Source of the DNA: Alphaproteobacteria bacterium
GTDB taxonomy: Bacteria > Pseudomonadota > Alphaproteobacteria > Micropepsales > Micropepsaceae
Direction: 5' to 3'
Assembly: GCA_028865545.1 (NCBI GenBank)
Contig: JAGWJY010000003.1
Location: 62,001-126,000, forward strand
Length of the DNA: 64,000 nt
Part shown: positions 19,420 through 29,378 of the stretch, piece by piece
How positions within the stretch are numbered: the stretch's first letter is position 1
Layout of the letters: every line of letters starts with the position of its first letter
Program-made: the position numbers and the translations under genes
Notes under the pieces: generated by a model
What the model saw: the letters and a program-made list of their open reading frames with translations, nothing else
What the model was told of the DNA's origin: nothing
Databases searched by the model: none

Positions 19420-19874
19420 CGGCCGCGGAAAAAAACTAGCGGCGCGCCTGTCTTGTGCCAGGCAAAACGTTCGACGCGTCCAACGATGATGGCATGGTCG
19501 CCGGCATCGTAAACGGCCTCACGGGCACACTCGAGCAGAGCAAGCGCATCGGCCAGTCCGGGTGGCCCGGCCTCGGTGGCAACCAGTACTAGACCGTCGA
19601 GTTCATGTTCGCCCGGCTTGGCGAGCCTAACAGAGACAGCCTCATGGTCACTGCCCAGAACGCTGATCGTGAAATTCTTTGCCGTGGTAAACGTTTGGTA
19701 ACGGCTCGATTTGCGGTCCATGCACCACAGCACCAGCGGTGGATCCAGCGATACAGAAGCGAAAGAATTGACGGTAATGCCCATCGGATCCTTTCCGGCC
19801 GCCGCCGTGACCACCACGACCCCTGTGGGAAAACAGCCCAATGCGTGGCGGAAAGCTCGGGTATCGAAGCTCAT
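19392..19874 (-). CDS. Flavin reductase-like FMN-binding protein
   Basis: About 160 residues, the usual size of the flavin reductase-like (HpaC/RutF-type) family. FRHALGCFPTGVVVVTA, MGITVNSFASVSLDPPLVLWCMDRKS and HAIIVGRVERF are the family blocks; the second binds FMN. Such proteins reduce flavin with NAD(P)H to feed a partner monooxygenase. No monooxygenase gene is adjacent, so the partner is unknown. The start at 19874 (MSFDTRAFR) is chosen because the 17 codons before it do not match the family. Its end overlaps the convergent acylase gene. Confidence 0.88.
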   Translation of the reverse strand: MSFDTRAFRHALGCFPTGVVVVTAAAGKDPMGITVNSFASVSLDPPLVLWCMDRKSSRYQTFTTAKNFTISVLGSDHEAVSVRLAKPGEHELDGLVLVATEAGPPGLADALALLECAREAVYDAGDHAIIVGRVERFAWHKTGAPLVFFRGRYGALADNG

Positions 19875-19996
19875 GAATATCTCGGTGAAAGGTTCGGTTA
19901 AGACGGAGCAGGCATGCTGCGTCAAGTTAGGCGAGGACTGAGGCGGCGAAAAGACCGTCCTCCCGTCTTTCGGGGTGTTGTATAGGGAAGTGGGTC

Positions 19997-20929
19997 GTGG
20001 CCGGCGATAATCCCATCATTATCAAGCGCATCAAAAAAGGCGAGCACGCCCACCATGGCGGCGCCTGGAAGGTGGCTTATGCCGACTTCGTGACGGCGAT
20101 GATGGCGTTCTTCCTGCTCATGTGGCTGATCAATACGACCACACCGGAACAGAAGCGCGGCATCGCGGACTATTTTGCCCCACAAAGCATCGCACAAACG
20201 TTAAGCGGCTCGGGCGGTGTTCTTGGCGGCAAGGTCATGGGACAGGAGAGCGCGCGCGCTGGTGGCGCCGTCTCGATCTTCCAGAAGAACAGCCCGCCCT
20301 CGCCGGCCAACCAGTCGCGGACGACCGACAGCGCCGACCGCCACGGCGGCACAGCGGCAAGCCAGGGGCAAGGTTCCGACTCCCAGTCGCAGGACAGCGA
20401 CCAACTCGACAGCACGACGGCGTCGTCGCAGGACGGCGATTTCGCGCATGCCGCCGAAGCGATCCATCAGTCGATCCATGACAACCCCGACATCGCCGCC
20501 TTGTCGAAACAGGTACTTGTCGATCAGACGCCGGACGGGCTGCGCATTCAGCTTGTCGACCAGGATGGCCGCCCCATGTTCAAGGCTGGAACCGCCGAGC
20601 CGATGTCCTACACGCGGGAATTGCTGGAGACGATTGCCAAGATCATCAACCGCCTGCCGAATCGGGTCTCGATCAGTGGCCACACGGAATCGACGCCTTT
20701 CTCGGGCCCTAACGGAATGACGAATTGGGAGCTGTCGTCGAACCGCGCCAACGTCAGCCGGGCGATCCTGACGGCATCGGGCCTCGACCCGGACCGCATA
20801 TACGAAGTTGCCGGTAAAGCCGGATCGGAGCCGCTGCTGCCCGAGGATCCCAACGCATCGGCTAACAGGCGGTTGAGCATCGTTCTATTGCGCGAAGCCC
20901 CCCCAGCCCCGCTCGGCCATCAACTTTGA
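19997..20929 (+). CDS. motB: Flagellar motor stator protein MotB
   Basis: 310 residues. One membrane helix near the N-terminus, VAYADFVTAMMAFFLLMWLI, carries the proton-path aspartate of MotB. A low-complexity Ser/Gln/Asp linker covers about residues 85-150, and an OmpA-like peptidoglycan-binding domain follows, with SISGHTES and NWELSSNRANVSRAIL. It anchors the stator to the cell wall and works with MotA, which is not encoded nearby. Translation starts at a GTG at 19997 behind GGGAAG. It stands alone between the flavin reductase gene and bpt. Confidence 0.94.
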   Translation: MAGDNPIIIKRIKKGEHAHHGGAWKVAYADFVTAMMAFFLLMWLINTTTPEQKRGIADYFAPQSIAQTLSGSGGVLGGKVMGQESARAGGAVSIFQKNSPPSPANQSRTTDSADRHGGTAASQGQGSDSQSQDSDQLDSTTASSQDGDFAHAAEAIHQSIHDNPDIAALSKQVLVDQTPDGLRIQLVDQDGRPMFKAGTAEPMSYTRELLETIAKIINRLPNRVSISGHTESTPFSGPNGMTNWELSSNRANVSRAILTASGLDPDRIYEVAGKAGSEPLLPEDPNASANRRLSIVLLREAPPAPLGHQL

Positions 20930-21017
20930 TTACATATTTTCGGCGCAGTAGACTGGCGTTAACCGCCGGTCCCTTGCCATACTTCGCCGGACGGGTGGGA
21001 GCAGCGCGAGCGGGACA

Positions 21018-21755
21018 GTGACTGAACAACGTAATGCGCGGGTTCCACAATTTTTCCTGACGCCGGGTGGGCCGTGCCCATATTTGCCCGGCCACACGGA
21101 ACGTAAGGTTTTTGCCAGGCTGGCGAGCCCCCTCGCCCAGACCTTGAACGAGGCTTTGACCCAATCGGGCTTCCGCCGCAGCCAGACCATTGCTTACCGT
21201 CCGGCCTGCGACGCGTGTTCGGCATGCGTGTCAGTGCGGATTTTGACCAACGAGTTCGCACGCTCCCGCAACCAGAAGCGCATCGCGCGCCGCAACGAGG
21301 ATCTCGTTCGTGAGGTCGTACCGGCCGAGGCGACGCGCGAGCAGTTCGCGCTGCTGCGGACCTATCTGGACTCGCGCCATTCCGGTGGCGGCATGTCGGA
21401 TATGGGATTGTTCGACTATGTTGCGATGGTCGAAGAAACGCCGGTTGAAACTCATATCGTCGAATATCGCTTGCCTGGAACCGATGGTGCGCCGGGGCAA
21501 CTCGTTGCCTGTGCACTTACAGACGCGCTGCGCGATGGGCTGTCGATGGTCTACAGCTTCTATCACCCCGGAGAGGTTTCGCGCAGTCTTGGAACCTACA
21601 TGATCCTGGACCACGTTCAGTCGGCGCAGGTGCGTGGCCTGCAGCACGTATATCTCGGCTATTGGGTGCGCGGCAGCAAGAAGATGGATTACAAGTCCCG
21701 TTTCCGGCCGATGGAGGCGCTGACTCGCGACGGCTGGGAAAGACTGCCGGACTAA
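21018..21755 (+). CDS. bpt: Aspartate/glutamate leucyltransferase
   Basis: 245 residues, full length. Transfers leucine from tRNA to N-terminal Asp or Glu of proteins, marking them for ClpAP by the N-end rule. Family blocks: QTIAYRPACDACSACVSVRI near the N-terminus, with the cysteine-rich ATE_N signature, and the C-terminal SLGTYMILDHV and YLGYWVRGSKKMDYKSRF. The start is a GTG at 21018, since no ATG fits the family N-terminus. The motB gene ends 88 bases before it. It overlaps the end of the convergent acetyltransferase gene by four bases. Confidence 0.93.
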   Translation: MTEQRNARVPQFFLTPGGPCPYLPGHTERKVFARLASPLAQTLNEALTQSGFRRSQTIAYRPACDACSACVSVRILTNEFARSRNQKRIARRNEDLVREVVPAEATREQFALLRTYLDSRHSGGGMSDMGLFDYVAMVEETPVETHIVEYRLPGTDGAPGQLVACALTDALRDGLSMVYSFYHPGEVSRSLGTYMILDHVQSAQVRGLQHVYLGYWVRGSKKMDYKSRFRPMEALTRDGWERLPD

Positions 21756-22258
21756 TCGCTCGACGACACGGCACGTACCATAATCAACTCGTCATGCAGA
21801 CTGTTGCCCACCCGGATATAACGTGGGATGCGCCCGGCAATCCGAAAACCATGCCGCTCATAAAGCTTGATGGCACGCTTGTTTTCCGCATTTACGGTGA
21901 CCGTGATCTGATCGATTTCTTCGGCTGCCACGTCAACGATATATCGAATGAGTGAATCAGCGATGCCAGTCCCCCGAGCGTCTGCCCGAACATACATCGC
22001 GCACAACTCGCCCGTATGGTTGATCTTCTTGGATTCGGGACGCGTAAGAGCGGCAATGGCGACCAACGCGCCGTCTTTCCGGACCCCAAACCAAATACCG
22101 CGCGAAAGACCGTCGAGCCATTGCTCGGTCGTCATCGCACCCACGATGTCCGGGTCGGCAGAAAAGCAATCGGGGTGCAAGTTCAACGACTCCAGCCGAA
22201 TCGCACGTAGCGCGTCGACATCGACGGCACCAAGCCGCTCAACGATGATCGCCGTCAC
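21752..22258 (-). CDS. GNAT family N-acetyltransferase
   Basis: 168 residues. The acetyl-CoA binding motif is [17 protein letters not shown], and the later [16 protein letters not shown] is the usual motif B of GNAT enzymes. The substrate is unknown. The GTG at 22258 overlaps the TGA of metG by four bases (GTGA), so it is probably translated from the metG mRNA. A protein N-terminal or small-molecule acetyltransferase are both possible. Confidence 0.87.
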   Translation of the reverse strand: MTAIIVERLGAVDVDALRAIRLESLNLHPDCFSADPDIVGAMTTEQWLDGLSRGIWFGVRKDGALVAIAALTRPESKKINHTGELCAMYVRADARGTGIADSLIRYIVDVAAEEIDQITVTVNAENKRAIKLYERHGFRIAGRIPRYIRVGNSLHDELIMVRAVSSSD

Positions 22259-23976
22259 GACACCCCCTCACCGCCGAAGCGCACCTGCCATTCCCCCACT
22301 TGTTCATCGGTGATTTTCGCGAACAACACGTCTGGAACCCGGACGGCCTGCCCGGCGTCGAGTTGGTCAAGGAATTCAGCCATCGGCTCCGTTGGCCATG
22401 GGATGATGTCAGGCGCCTCCATGATCGCGTCGTGGATGACGCGCGCGGCCGACGGGATCACAGGCCACGCCAGATGGCCGAACAGATGCACCAAGTTCAA
22501 CCCCATGCGCACGCCGACTGCGGCCTTGGCGCGATCGGTCTTGATTGCGGTCCACGGCGCCGCCCGCGTCAGATACTCGTTGCCGGCAACCCAGATGGCG
22601 CGCAACTCCGCGAGCGCCTTGCGAAATTCGACCTGCTCAAGATGCTCGGCGTATTGCGCGATACGACGATCAAGTTCCGAAGCGAGTGCCGCTTCTTCCG
22701 CGCCATAATTGCCCTCAGCCGGTACCTGTCCATCGAACCGTGCGGCGCAGAACTTGGTCACGCGGTTGACGAAATTCCCGAGTACATCCGCCAGATCCTT
22801 GTTCACCACGCTCGCAAAATGTTCCCAGGTGAAGGAAGAATCCGCGCTCTCTGGCGCATTAGCCATCAGATACCAGCGCCAGTAGTCGGCGGGCAGAAGT
22901 TCGAGGGCCGTATCCATGAACACACCGCGCTTCTGCGAGGTGGAGAACTTCCCGCCGTAATAGGTTAGCCAGTTAAAACCCTTCACGCGGTCGACGAGCT
23001 TCCAGTTCTCGCCTGACCCGAGGATCGTGACTGGAAATCCTACAGTGTGGAATGGCACGTTGTCCTTGGCCATAAACTCGAAATAAGTGACGTCCGCTGG
23101 TGACGCCGGCCGCCACCAACGCTGCCAATCGGCATCGGATTTACCGCGCGCATCGGACCATTCTTTGGTCGCCCCGATATATTCGATGGGGGCATCAAAC
23201 CAGACATAGAAAACTTTGCCTTTCAACTGACCGTCGCCGATGTCGTCGGGGACCGGGACACCCCATTCCAGATCGCGCGTGATACCGCGATCCTTCAGAC
23301 CCTCGTCCAGCCATTTTCGGGCGATAGAGAGAACCAAGTTCGGCCAATCGGCTTCGTGACTGTCAATCCACGCCCGCAATTGTTCGACGAATTCCGACTG
23401 CTTCAGAAAAAGATGCGCGCTGTCCCGGATTTCGATCTCGCTCGATCCTGAAACCGCGGAGCGTGGATTGATCAAGTCGGTCGGGTCGAGCACGCGCGTG
23501 CAGTTCTCGCACTGGTCGCCGCGCGCCCGGTCATAGCCGCAATAAGGACAAGTGCCGATGACGTACCGGTCCGGCAGGAAACGTTTTTCGGCGTGCGAAT
23601 AGACTTGCTTGGTCGTGCGCACCTCTAGGTAACCGCGTTTCCACAGCGCCCTCGCAAAGTGCTGGGTCAACTCCCGGTTTTGTACGCTGGAAGAACGGCC
23701 AAAGAAGTCCCACGACAGACCGAACCGGGCGCCAATGTCCGCCTGGATTAGGTGCTGTTCCCGGCAGTAGGTCGCGACGTCTTGTCCTGTCTCCAGGGCA
23801 GCTAGCTCCGCAGGCGTGCCATGTTCGTCTGTGGCGCAAATGAACAGCGTATCGTCGCCCTTGGCACGGTGGAACCGGGCATAGACGTCGGCCGGCAGCA
23901 TCGAGCCGACCAAATTGCCTAAATGCTTAACTCCATTGATGTATGGCAGAGCACTGGTGATCAAAAAGCGGGTCAT
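22255..23976 (-). CDS. metG: Methionyl-tRNA synthetase, archaeal-like signature form
   Basis: About 573 residues. Charges tRNA-Met with methionine. The class I HIGH region reads [11 protein letters not shown], the zinc knuckle CPYC (143-146) with CENC (156-159) is complete, and the KMSKS loop reads KFSTS (343-347). These variants resemble the archaeal/spirochaete branch rather than the HIGH/KMSKS form of about 510 residues usual in rhizobia. There is no C-terminal EMAPII-like tRNA-binding domain. The ATG at 23976 fits the family start; an ATG six codons earlier is possible. The gene is followed by an overlapping acetyltransferase gene. Confidence 0.93.
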   Translation of the reverse strand: MTRFLITSALPYINGVKHLGNLVGSMLPADVYARFHRAKGDDTLFICATDEHGTPAELAALETGQDVATYCREQHLIQADIGARFGLSWDFFGRSSSVQNRELTQHFARALWKRGYLEVRTTKQVYSHAEKRFLPDRYVIGTCPYCGYDRARGDQCENCTRVLDPTDLINPRSAVSGSSEIEIRDSAHLFLKQSEFVEQLRAWIDSHEADWPNLVLSIARKWLDEGLKDRGITRDLEWGVPVPDDIGDGQLKGKVFYVWFDAPIEYIGATKEWSDARGKSDADWQRWWRPASPADVTYFEFMAKDNVPFHTVGFPVTILGSGENWKLVDRVKGFNWLTYYGGKFSTSQKRGVFMDTALELLPADYWRWYLMANAPESADSSFTWEHFASVVNKDLADVLGNFVNRVTKFCAARFDGQVPAEGNYGAEEAALASELDRRIAQYAEHLEQVEFRKALAELRAIWVAGNEYLTRAAPWTAIKTDRAKAAVGVRMGLNLVHLFGHLAWPVIPSAARVIHDAIMEAPDIIPWPTEPMAEFLDQLDAGQAVRVPDVLFAKITDEQVGEWQVRFGGEGVS

Positions 23977-24084
23977 GAGAGCCGACGGTTGCAAGATTGA
24001 TGTGAAGCCTGAAGATTACAGGTGCGTGCGAATCCGTCCAACGAAATCAACCGGTCGCACGGGCCCTCCAGAGGAGGGGCAGAT

Positions 24085-24765
24085 ATGAACGGCAAGCCGG
24101 ACCGCCGGTCGTTCTATAACGCCAATTTCCAGGGTAATCTGCTGGCAGGTCTGCTGACCGTCGCCCCGCTGATCGCCGTATGGCTGGTATTCGACTTCTT
24201 TCTCAACACCTTGTCTGAGATCGGCCACCCGCTTGCCGTTGCGTTGACCGATTTTCTCGACGCGCATATTCCCGCGCTTACGCCAATCCTCGCGAGCGTA
24301 ACGGTACGCTGGCTGATCGCCGTCATGGTGGCGTTGCTGGCCCTGTACTCCATAGGTGTCATTACCTCTCGCGTCATTGGCCAGCAGCTCATTGTTCTGT
24401 TCGAGAAGATCATCACCCGCATTCCGCTGGTGGAGACCATCTATTCTGCGTCGAAGAAGCTGGTGGACGTCCTACGCCCCAAGCCTGACAGCGCACAGCG
24501 CGTCGTGCTGATCGGGTTCCCGCATGAAGGTCTGAAAACAATCGCCTTTGTCATGCGGGTCTTCAAGGACTCCCGAACCGGCGAGGACTTGGCCACGGTA
24601 TTCGTCCCGACGGCTCCCAACCCAACAACCGGCTATCTCGAGATCCTGCCCGTGGCCAAACTCATCCCGACAGACATCCCAACTGAACAGGCCATGACAA
24701 TGATCCTTTCTGGCGGTGCGGTCGCACCGGACAAATTGTCGATCTCAAGGCCTGAAAACCCCTAA
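24085..24765 (+). CDS. DUF502 family inner-membrane protein
   Basis: About 226 residues. Two hydrophobic segments, LLAGLLTVAPLIAVWLVF and the stretch around WLIAVMVALLALYSIG, are followed by a soluble part with IPLVETIYSASKKLVDVL and FVPTAPNPTTGYLEILP, the DUF502 signatures. No biochemical role is established for the family. GAGGAGGGG before the ATG at 24085 is a strong ribosome site and rules out the earlier in-frame ATG at 24022. It is divergent from metG and followed by tRNA-Thr. Confidence 0.9.
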   Translation: MNGKPDRRSFYNANFQGNLLAGLLTVAPLIAVWLVFDFFLNTLSEIGHPLAVALTDFLDAHIPALTPILASVTVRWLIAVMVALLALYSIGVITSRVIGQQLIVLFEKIITRIPLVETIYSASKKLVDVLRPKPDSAQRVVLIGFPHEGLKTIAFVMRVFKDSRTGEDLATVFVPTAPNPTTGYLEILPVAKLIPTDIPTEQAMTMILSGGAVAPDKLSISRPENP

Positions 24766-24812
24766 GATGACGAGTTGCATGCCCCGTTGCGCCGTCGTAT
24801 GCCGAGGGGCTG

Positions 24813-24888
24813 GCCGGCTTAGCTCAGTTGGTAGAGCAACTGATTTGTAATCAGTAGGTCGCGGGTTCGATTCCTGCAGCCGGCACCA
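24813..24888 (+). tRNA. tRNA-Thr (anticodon TGT)
   Basis: A complete 76-base cloverleaf. The acceptor stem GCCGGCT pairs with its 3' partner ending AGCCGGC, the D arm is GCTC/GAGC, the anticodon stem ACTGA/TCAGT encloses TTTGTAA with the anticodon TGT at 24846-24848, and the T arm is GCGGGTTCGATTCCTGC. The discriminator A is followed by an encoded CCA at 24886-24888. It reads ACA and, by wobble, other threonine codons. Confidence 0.98.
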
Positions 24889-24942
24889 TTAAAATCAATG
24901 GGTTATCGCACGATCTGCAAGTAACCCAGCAAAAGCATCGAC

Positions 24943-25986
24943 ATGACACAGACTTTGAATGTCGCTCTCATCGGCTATGGTGTTGCTGGTCGCTGCTTCC
25001 ACGCCCCCCTGATCATCAGCGTGGAAGGCTTGCGCCTCGCCGCGGTGGTTTCGCGCCAGACTGACAAAGTCCGGGCGGACCACCCTGAAGCGGCTGTGCT
25101 GGCCACGCCGGACGAGGCTTTCGCGGATTGCTCAATCGACGTTGTGGTGGTCGCCGCAACGAATGACGTCCACTTCGATCTAGCGGCCCGCGCCCTCGAC
25201 CACGGCAAACATGTGGTCGTCGACAAGCCCTTTACAGTGACGTCGGCCGAGGCCCGCGAACTCATCCGCCGGGCGAAGGATGCCGGACGAATTCTGTCGG
25301 TCTTTCACAACCGCCGCTGGGATTCCGATTATCTCACTGTGAAACGCCTGATCGCTGAAGGCGAATTGGGCGAGATCGTCTATTTCGAGTCCCATTTCGA
25401 CCGCTATCGTCCAAAGTCGACAGGCAATTGGCGTGAACAGTCCGGGCCTGCAAGCGGCTTGTGGTTTGATCTCGCTCCGCATCTTGCAGACCAAGCGCTG
25501 CGTCTGTTCGGAAGGCCGCACGCGCTGTTTGCCGATTTCGCCATCCTGCGTGACGGCGTGACCGCAACAGACTATTTCCATGTCCTGCTACGCTACGAGA
25601 AGCTGCGCGTTGTGCTGACCGCCAATTTCCTTGCACCGGCCGACGACCTGAACCTGATCGTGCATGGCACGCGCGCAAGCTACATCAAACGCGGTTTCGA
25701 CTCGCAGGAAGCAGTGTTGCGAGCCGGCGGCAGTCCTGGCGGGCCGCAATGGGGTGTCGATCAGCGCGACGGCGTCTTGCGGTTGGCTGACGGGACCGAG
25801 CGAACGGTGCCGTCTGAACGTGGTGACTATACGCAGTACTATGCCGGCGTTCGCGACGCGATCTTGGGTACTGGACTGCTTCCCGTGACGCCCGAAGAGG
25901 CTCTGGACGTGATGGATATCCTCGAGTGCGGCGAACGCAGCGCGGCGAGCCACGCCGAAGTACCAGTGATGGCAGGCACAATCTAA
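24943..25986 (+). CDS. Gfo/Idh/MocA family oxidoreductase
   Basis: 347 residues. The N-terminal Rossmann fold has GYGVAGRCFHAPLI, then the DKP motif (in HVVVDKPFTVT) that stands for the usual EKP with the catalytic lysine. The C-terminal half has the family alpha/beta substrate domain, with WFDLAPHLADQAL supplying the conserved His. It resembles YdgJ/YhhX-type sugar or inositol dehydrogenases. The substrate is unknown. It overlaps the end of the convergent outer-membrane protein gene by four bases. The start ATG at 24943 is the only one that keeps the whole nucleotide-binding motif. Confidence 0.9.
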   Translation: MTQTLNVALIGYGVAGRCFHAPLIISVEGLRLAAVVSRQTDKVRADHPEAAVLATPDEAFADCSIDVVVVAATNDVHFDLAARALDHGKHVVVDKPFTVTSAEARELIRRAKDAGRILSVFHNRRWDSDYLTVKRLIAEGELGEIVYFESHFDRYRPKSTGNWREQSGPASGLWFDLAPHLADQALRLFGRPHALFADFAILRDGVTATDYFHVLLRYEKLRVVLTANFLAPADDLNLIVHGTRASYIKRGFDSQEAVLRAGGSPGGPQWGVDQRDGVLRLADGTERTVPSERGDYTQYYAGVRDAILGTGLLPVTPEEALDVMDILECGERSAASHAEVPVMAGTI

Positions 25987-26777
25987 ATTCGGTACCAAAA
26001 GGCTGTCGCCAGCCCTTGTTCGGCGACGACGTTCCGGCCCGCCGGCGAAGCAAAAACGCCAAGCTGCAACGACCATCTCCTCGTAATCCGCCGAACGACG
26101 GATAGCTGCAGCTTGTGCATGCGATAAAACGTGTATGGCGCCTTGCCGGCTCCGCTACTTACGGTGTTGAAGCTCTGCAGCATCGCCAGCGTGCGAGGCG
26201 CGAGCCATAAACCAACGGTCGCGTCGACGGTTATTTCATTCGGCCTCGGCCGACTGATCCAGCGTTGAGACACCTGGAGGTCGGCAAAGCCGTCGCATCG
26301 AAAAAATTTGTAATTTCTGCCGTAGAGCAGCCGAAGTTCCGCTTGCCTGGCGGAATCCTCGTGGACAGACACCGACATATCGAACGCGCCGGCCGTCTTG
26401 GCAGAACCTTGAATCGAGAACATGCCTATGCGTGTGAGCAAGAGAATGCGGGCGCCGGCTTCTACCGCTGTATCTTGGGAACGCGTCGGTGCCTGCCCCT
26501 TCGTCGCCGATTGCACCGTTACGTACTCGGGCGCAACGAAAAGCGTAACAGCGTCCGTCAGCCCGTATTCCAAACTGTTCTGTACGAACAGTTTGTTGAA
26601 AACCACCTTGTCCGAAGCCTGGCCGGCAGCATCGAAGCCGCGCGACGCTCGACTGATTGTCGTCCCGGAGATCATTTGCCACTGCCCGCGATCAAGCGTC
26701 CATGCTCCCGCACAAGCGGCCTGAAGGCCGCCGGCTAAGAACATGAGAAGTGAGACACAACGGAGAGAGTGCATCAT
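25983..26777 (-). CDS. Predicted outer-membrane beta-barrel protein paired with a glycosyltransferase
   Basis: About 264 residues, no family recognised. The signal peptide (LLMFLAGGLQAACAGA) is followed by alternating polar/hydrophobic strands such as AVTLFVAPEYVTVQ, ARILLLTRIGMFSIQGSAK and LQLSVVRRITRRWSLQLGVFASPA, ending WYRI. The pattern fits a small outer-membrane barrel. The ATG at 26777 shares one base with the TGA of the glycosyltransferase gene (TGATG), so the two are made together. It may be the export channel or a structural partner for the polymer; that is inferred from position only. Confidence 0.65.
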   Translation of the reverse strand: MMHSLRCVSLLMFLAGGLQAACAGAWTLDRGQWQMISGTTISRASRGFDAAGQASDKVVFNKLFVQNSLEYGLTDAVTLFVAPEYVTVQSATKGQAPTRSQDTAVEAGARILLLTRIGMFSIQGSAKTAGAFDMSVSVHEDSARQAELRLLYGRNYKFFRCDGFADLQVSQRWISRPRPNEITVDATVGLWLAPRTLAMLQSFNTVSSGAGKAPYTFYRMHKLQLSVVRRITRRWSLQLGVFASPAGRNVVAEQGLATAFWYRI

Positions 26778-28456
26778 CAACCTCCCAAGGTGTCGCCTTT
26801 CCGGGTTTGACCGTGCGGTGTCTTCTCCCAATAGAAAGGTTTGAAGATCAGCTGCCACAAGGCCCGATAGGCCGCCGCGGAAATCAGCATCCAAAAGAGC
26901 ACCAGGCCTATGCCGTATGGCAGCAGCAAGGCCCGACCTCGCCGAGGATCCGCCATCGCCACACTCGCGAGCAACGCGTTGGCGGCAAGCAAACCGAAGC
27001 CCGATATGCAAGCGAACATCTGCACGACCTCGGGATCGTCATTCGACGGCAAAAGCGCACAATTGGTGATAAAGATCAGCCATAGCAGCGGATTGACGAG
27101 TGCCGACCAGATCGCCCCGCCAATGAACATCTGAAACACGACGACCCCGCGGGCACCTATGCGCTTGGCCGAAAGTGCCGGATGACGTGCGTGCACCAGC
27201 CACGTCTGCATGTAGCCCTTTAGCCATCGCGACCGCTGTTTGAACCATGTTTTCAAATGCGTGGGCGCTTCTTCGACGGTCGTAGAGTCGAGCATCGATA
27301 CGCGATAACCAAGCTGCGCCAGACGGATGCCAAGATCGGCGTCCTCGGTCACATTGAAGGGATCCCAAGCGCCTGCAGCGCGCAGTGCCGACATCCGGAA
27401 ATGGTTTGACGTCCCGCCGAGCGGCATCGGCACTTCGAGCCTGTCGAGACCTGGCAGCAATGCATTAAACCAAACGGCGTAATCGAGCGCGAACATTCGG
27501 GCAATCCAGCCGTCATTTGCGTTACAAATGGAAAGTCGCGCCTGAAGGCACGCGGTGTCGCGTGGCGCGCTACGGAAGCGGTCGACTGCTTTTCGCAGTT
27601 GGTCCGCCTCAGGACGATCTTCGGCGTCGTAGATCACAAGGTAATCGCCACGCGCAAAGCGTAAGGCGTAATTGCAGGCCTTCGGCTTTGTGCGCGGCAT
27701 GCTAAATGGCACGCGTATGACTTCAAAATAACCATCTCTTGCCAGAGCGTCGGCCGCGATGCAGGTCTCCTCGTCGTCCTCTTCGACGACAAATTTGAGA
27801 TCGAGCTTGTCGCGTGGATAATCGAGTGCCAAGAGCGCACGCGCCAACTGCGGTAAGACGTCCGCCTCATGATATAATGGAATAAGAACAGTATAGACCG
27901 GCAAGGATTGCTCGCCGGAAGGTTCCGTGAATGCGCCCTTTTCTTCGCTGTATTTGTGCCTGCCAAACAAAGCCAGCAGCATGCGCACGCCAGTGCTTAC
28001 AACAAAGCCGATTGACATAAGCACCACAATGACTTGCGCCACCGTCGAAGGTGCAAGGAGCCAGGCGAATAATGCGCCCGCTGCAATGCCGATGAACGCA
28101 GTTATCTGTCTTTTCGTGATCGTCTGGCGCGCCGAAAGCTCCGGCATCCTCGTCCACAGCGAAAAGACGGCGTCCTCCGACAACCGATCCCTAAAGCGCA
28201 GCGCGATTTCTCTTTGAAGCTGAGCCCGGGATATGAAGGAAAAACGCGCCCTGCCGACCGCTGCGCGTATCCACGCCAAATTTGAGCCGCTCATATCGCT
28301 GGTGGCGATCAAAACCCGCCCGCACTCCCACCGTATCGGCAAGTATTGATGTGCCAGATAAGCATCGAGATCGGCGGCCGACGCGGGGCCGGGCTTGATC
28401 GTCCGGGGTAGACCAACGCGGCGGCTCGGTTGCGCACGTATAACCGAGCCAAGCAT
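26777..28456 (-). CDS. Processive family 2 glycosyltransferase with N-terminal T2SSE_N-like domain
   Basis: About 559 residues from the ATG at 28456; a TTG 42 codons earlier would give a longer form, and no start has a convincing ribosome site. Residues about 25-110 resemble the second half of the type II secretion ATPase N-domain (GRVLIATSD, ARFSFISRAQLQREI). Two membrane helices (117-163) precede a GT-A domain with VVEEDDE, DAED (277-280), TEDADL (370) and the QRSRW motif (407-411), the D,D,D,QxxRW set of cellulose/hyaluronan-type synthases. Four or so C-terminal helices follow. It should make and extrude a polysaccharide across the inner membrane. There is no C-terminal PilZ domain. The 274 bases upstream show no clear promoter. 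Confidence 0.85.
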   Translation of the reverse strand: MLGSVIRAQPSRRVGLPRTIKPGPASAADLDAYLAHQYLPIRWECGRVLIATSDMSGSNLAWIRAAVGRARFSFISRAQLQREIALRFRDRLSEDAVFSLWTRMPELSARQTITKRQITAFIGIAAGALFAWLLAPSTVAQVIVVLMSIGFVVSTGVRMLLALFGRHKYSEEKGAFTEPSGEQSLPVYTVLIPLYHEADVLPQLARALLALDYPRDKLDLKFVVEEDDEETCIAADALARDGYFEVIRVPFSMPRTKPKACNYALRFARGDYLVIYDAEDRPEADQLRKAVDRFRSAPRDTACLQARLSICNANDGWIARMFALDYAVWFNALLPGLDRLEVPMPLGGTSNHFRMSALRAAGAWDPFNVTEDADLGIRLAQLGYRVSMLDSTTVEEAPTHLKTWFKQRSRWLKGYMQTWLVHARHPALSAKRIGARGVVVFQMFIGGAIWSALVNPLLWLIFITNCALLPSNDDPEVVQMFACISGFGLLAANALLASVAMADPRRGRALLLPYGIGLVLFWMLISAAAYRALWQLIFKPFYWEKTPHGQTRKGDTLGG

Positions 28457-28730
28457 AGCGCGTGCGTCATTACGCGCGGAAACCGCGCGCGTGTCAGAGC
28501 TTGGGTCCAAGAGAGCCTCCCGTACCCCACTAGTGTAGGTTGCAGAATTATCGAGAACCGGCCCGCTGATCCGGCGACACAACGGTGAGGTCCGTCACGC
28601 CGGCCGAGCCAAGTTTACATCCGCGACGCCCACCAATCCCCACAATCGGAGCATGGATTAATACAGGTGTACAACCAAACGGCAATATACCTATTGTTGT
28701 ATCCACAGCTATAATCAGGCGCAGCGGCCG

Positions 28731-29348
28731 TTATGGTTTAAGGGCTCGCACAAGAAAGCGAGTCAGATTGTCGACGACCTCCTGCCGTCTGCGCCCCACC
28801 CGGTCGCCTTCGCTACGGCACTGGTGGATCGCACCTACGATGGCCTGACCGACGATGTCGGCGTCATACCCCTTGACGGCCGCGCCATTGCGCATCGCGT
28901 CCTGCACGTTCTGAGCCCAGTCGCGCCCCCAGCGCAGAAGTAGCGGCACGGCCTGAGCCCCTTCGGCGTCGATCACCGCCTCGTCGGTCATCGCCGCCTC
29001 GAGTACACCCGGATGTGTATCGGAATACTCATAGATCGCGTTCAACGTCGCCGAAATAGTGTCCTCCAGAGAACGGTTCGACGCCATGCGGTGGCGGATA
29101 TGACTGTGGAGCTCCGCACGCGCATCCTCGACGAAAGCCATAAAGCACGCGCGCTTGTCTTCGTAATAAAGGTAGAATGTCCCATGACCCAGGCCCGCCT
29201 CCCGGGCGATATCCTGCGGTCTCGTGGCGTGATAGCCGCGCTCGACAAACAATTTGCGCGCCGCGCGCTTTATCTTTGCAAGACTTTCAGGCTTGCGCCG
29301 CGCCGGCCGCGAGGCAACCGGTGGTTTGGCGAGTGTCGGCGGCCCCAT
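28731..29348 (-). CDS. TetR/AcrR family transcriptional regulator
   Basis: 205 residues. The helix-turn-helix is [32 protein letters not shown], near residue 40, after a basic N-terminal tail rich in Arg/Pro/Lys. The C-terminal ligand domain is not assigned. It is 30 bases behind the truncated molybdenum hydroxylase gene on the same strand and may have been co-transcribed with it and the class II aldolase gene. Its target is unknown. Confidence 0.88.
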   Translation of the reverse strand: MGPPTLAKPPVASRPARRKPESLAKIKRAARKLFVERGYHATRPQDIAREAGLGHGTFYLYYEDKRACFMAFVEDARAELHSHIRHRMASNRSLEDTISATLNAIYEYSDTHPGVLEAAMTDEAVIDAEGAQAVPLLLRWGRDWAQNVQDAMRNGAAVKGYDADIVGQAIVGAIHQCRSEGDRVGRRRQEVVDNLTRFLVRALKP

Positions 29349-29378
29349 GATAAGCTCATCACCTTGCGTAGGATTGAT

